Positions 63,597-64,000 of a stretch of DNA of 64,000 nt are shown piece by piece (position 1 is the first letter of the stretch; each line of letters begins with the position of its first letter). The notes under the pieces were generated by a model. The model did not search any database. It saw only the letters and a list, made by a program, of their open reading frames with translations, and was not told the origin of the DNA. The translations under genes and the position numbers were made by a program. The stretch is from the NCBI RefSeq assembly GCF_036669915.1, contig NC_089312.1, positions 1,546,801-1,610,800 of the forward strand, given 5' to 3'. The DNA is from Pocillopora verrucosa (lineage: Eukaryota; Cnidaria; Anthozoa; Scleractinia; Pocilloporidae).

Positions 63597-64000
63597 TTAC
63601 AGCTTTTCTCAGGGCCGGAAATCCCTGTATAACACCGCAGTTTATGTCATAAAAAAATTTTTTCGGAAATTATGACTAGGTATCAATGGAAAAGTAACTT
63701 TGATATTCATAGCATAGATTCTTGTTTTACAATAAGATGTTTTCAGTTTTTTGAGGGTGCGTTCCTTTGGGAGAATCCGAATCTGGATTTCTGATCTGTG
63801 GCGTTCCTTTCGAGCAAATCCATTTTCAGATCAGTGGTCTATCAAATCCACTCTGGACAAGAATTCATCTGATCACTGATCTTCATGACCTAAAGACGAA
63901 TCATTGGATCATTGATCCAACGTGTTCCTTTGAGCGAAGGATCCGAAATTAATCATTTTGCCCAGCGGCGCTCAATCTCAAATTAGGTTCTTCATATATT

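Larger units (their letters stand above)
62573..64000. other. 5' flank of the WD40 gene and intergenic sequence
   Basis: No gene recognised. Contains a C-rich tract near 62815-62845, the foldback at 62901-63004 and the short hairpin at 63556-63596. Confidence 0.5.

Overview
The window looks like nuclear DNA of an anthozoan cnidarian, most probably a stony coral. It is AT-rich, its genes are split into many short exons with GT-AG introns, and it holds tRNA-derived SINEs, many foldback/MITE elements and simple repeats. A secreted mosaic protein mixes CUB, EGF, C-type lectin, SRCR, Kazal and H-type-lectin-like domains. The species assignment is inference; the exon structures below were read directly and every exon junction was checked for phase.

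Layout. Six genes were reconstructed and all lie on the minus strand. (1) 5283-21998: a 17-coding-exon gene for a predicted 1198-aa secreted protein, signal peptide - three H-type-lectin-like repeats - FOLN/Kazal - three more H-type-lectin-like repeats - C-type lectin - two EGF - CUB - two SRCR. (2) 26413-27476: a two-exon, 83-aa protein that is almost entirely a homeodomain resembling vertebrate HOPX. (3) 29096-47862: SMC3, complete in 36 coding exons (1207 aa), the cohesin ATPase. (4) 49620-50216: an intronless 198-aa four-transmembrane protein. (5) 51507-55063: a compact six-exon, 447-aa iRhom-type inactive rhomboid. (6) 55728-62572: a nine-exon, 353-aa WD40 protein.

The lectin gene is bracketed by two direct copies of a 1.6-2.2 kb segment (1-2165 and 22203-23832). 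The right copy starts about 200 bp upstream of the lectin gene's first exon. This suggests that the lectin gene is one unit of a tandem array, with a neighbouring copy just left of the window. Both segment copies carry the same broken exon of an unrecognised gene and the same 276-bp MITE.

Other sequence is repeat-rich: a G-rich octamer satellite (2746-2930), a composite SINE with a 14-bp target-site duplication (7932-8645), a 79-bp VNTR (11700-12260), heptamer and tetramer microsatellites, several MITE families in introns, and a perfect 34-bp palindrome across the WD40 stop codon. The plus strand gives only weak exon candidates (3034-3312, 24601-24741, 25807-26001).

The genes do not form a pathway. 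SMC3 and the WD40 and rhomboid-like genes are housekeeping or trafficking type, while the lectin mosaic is a plausible extracellular recognition molecule.
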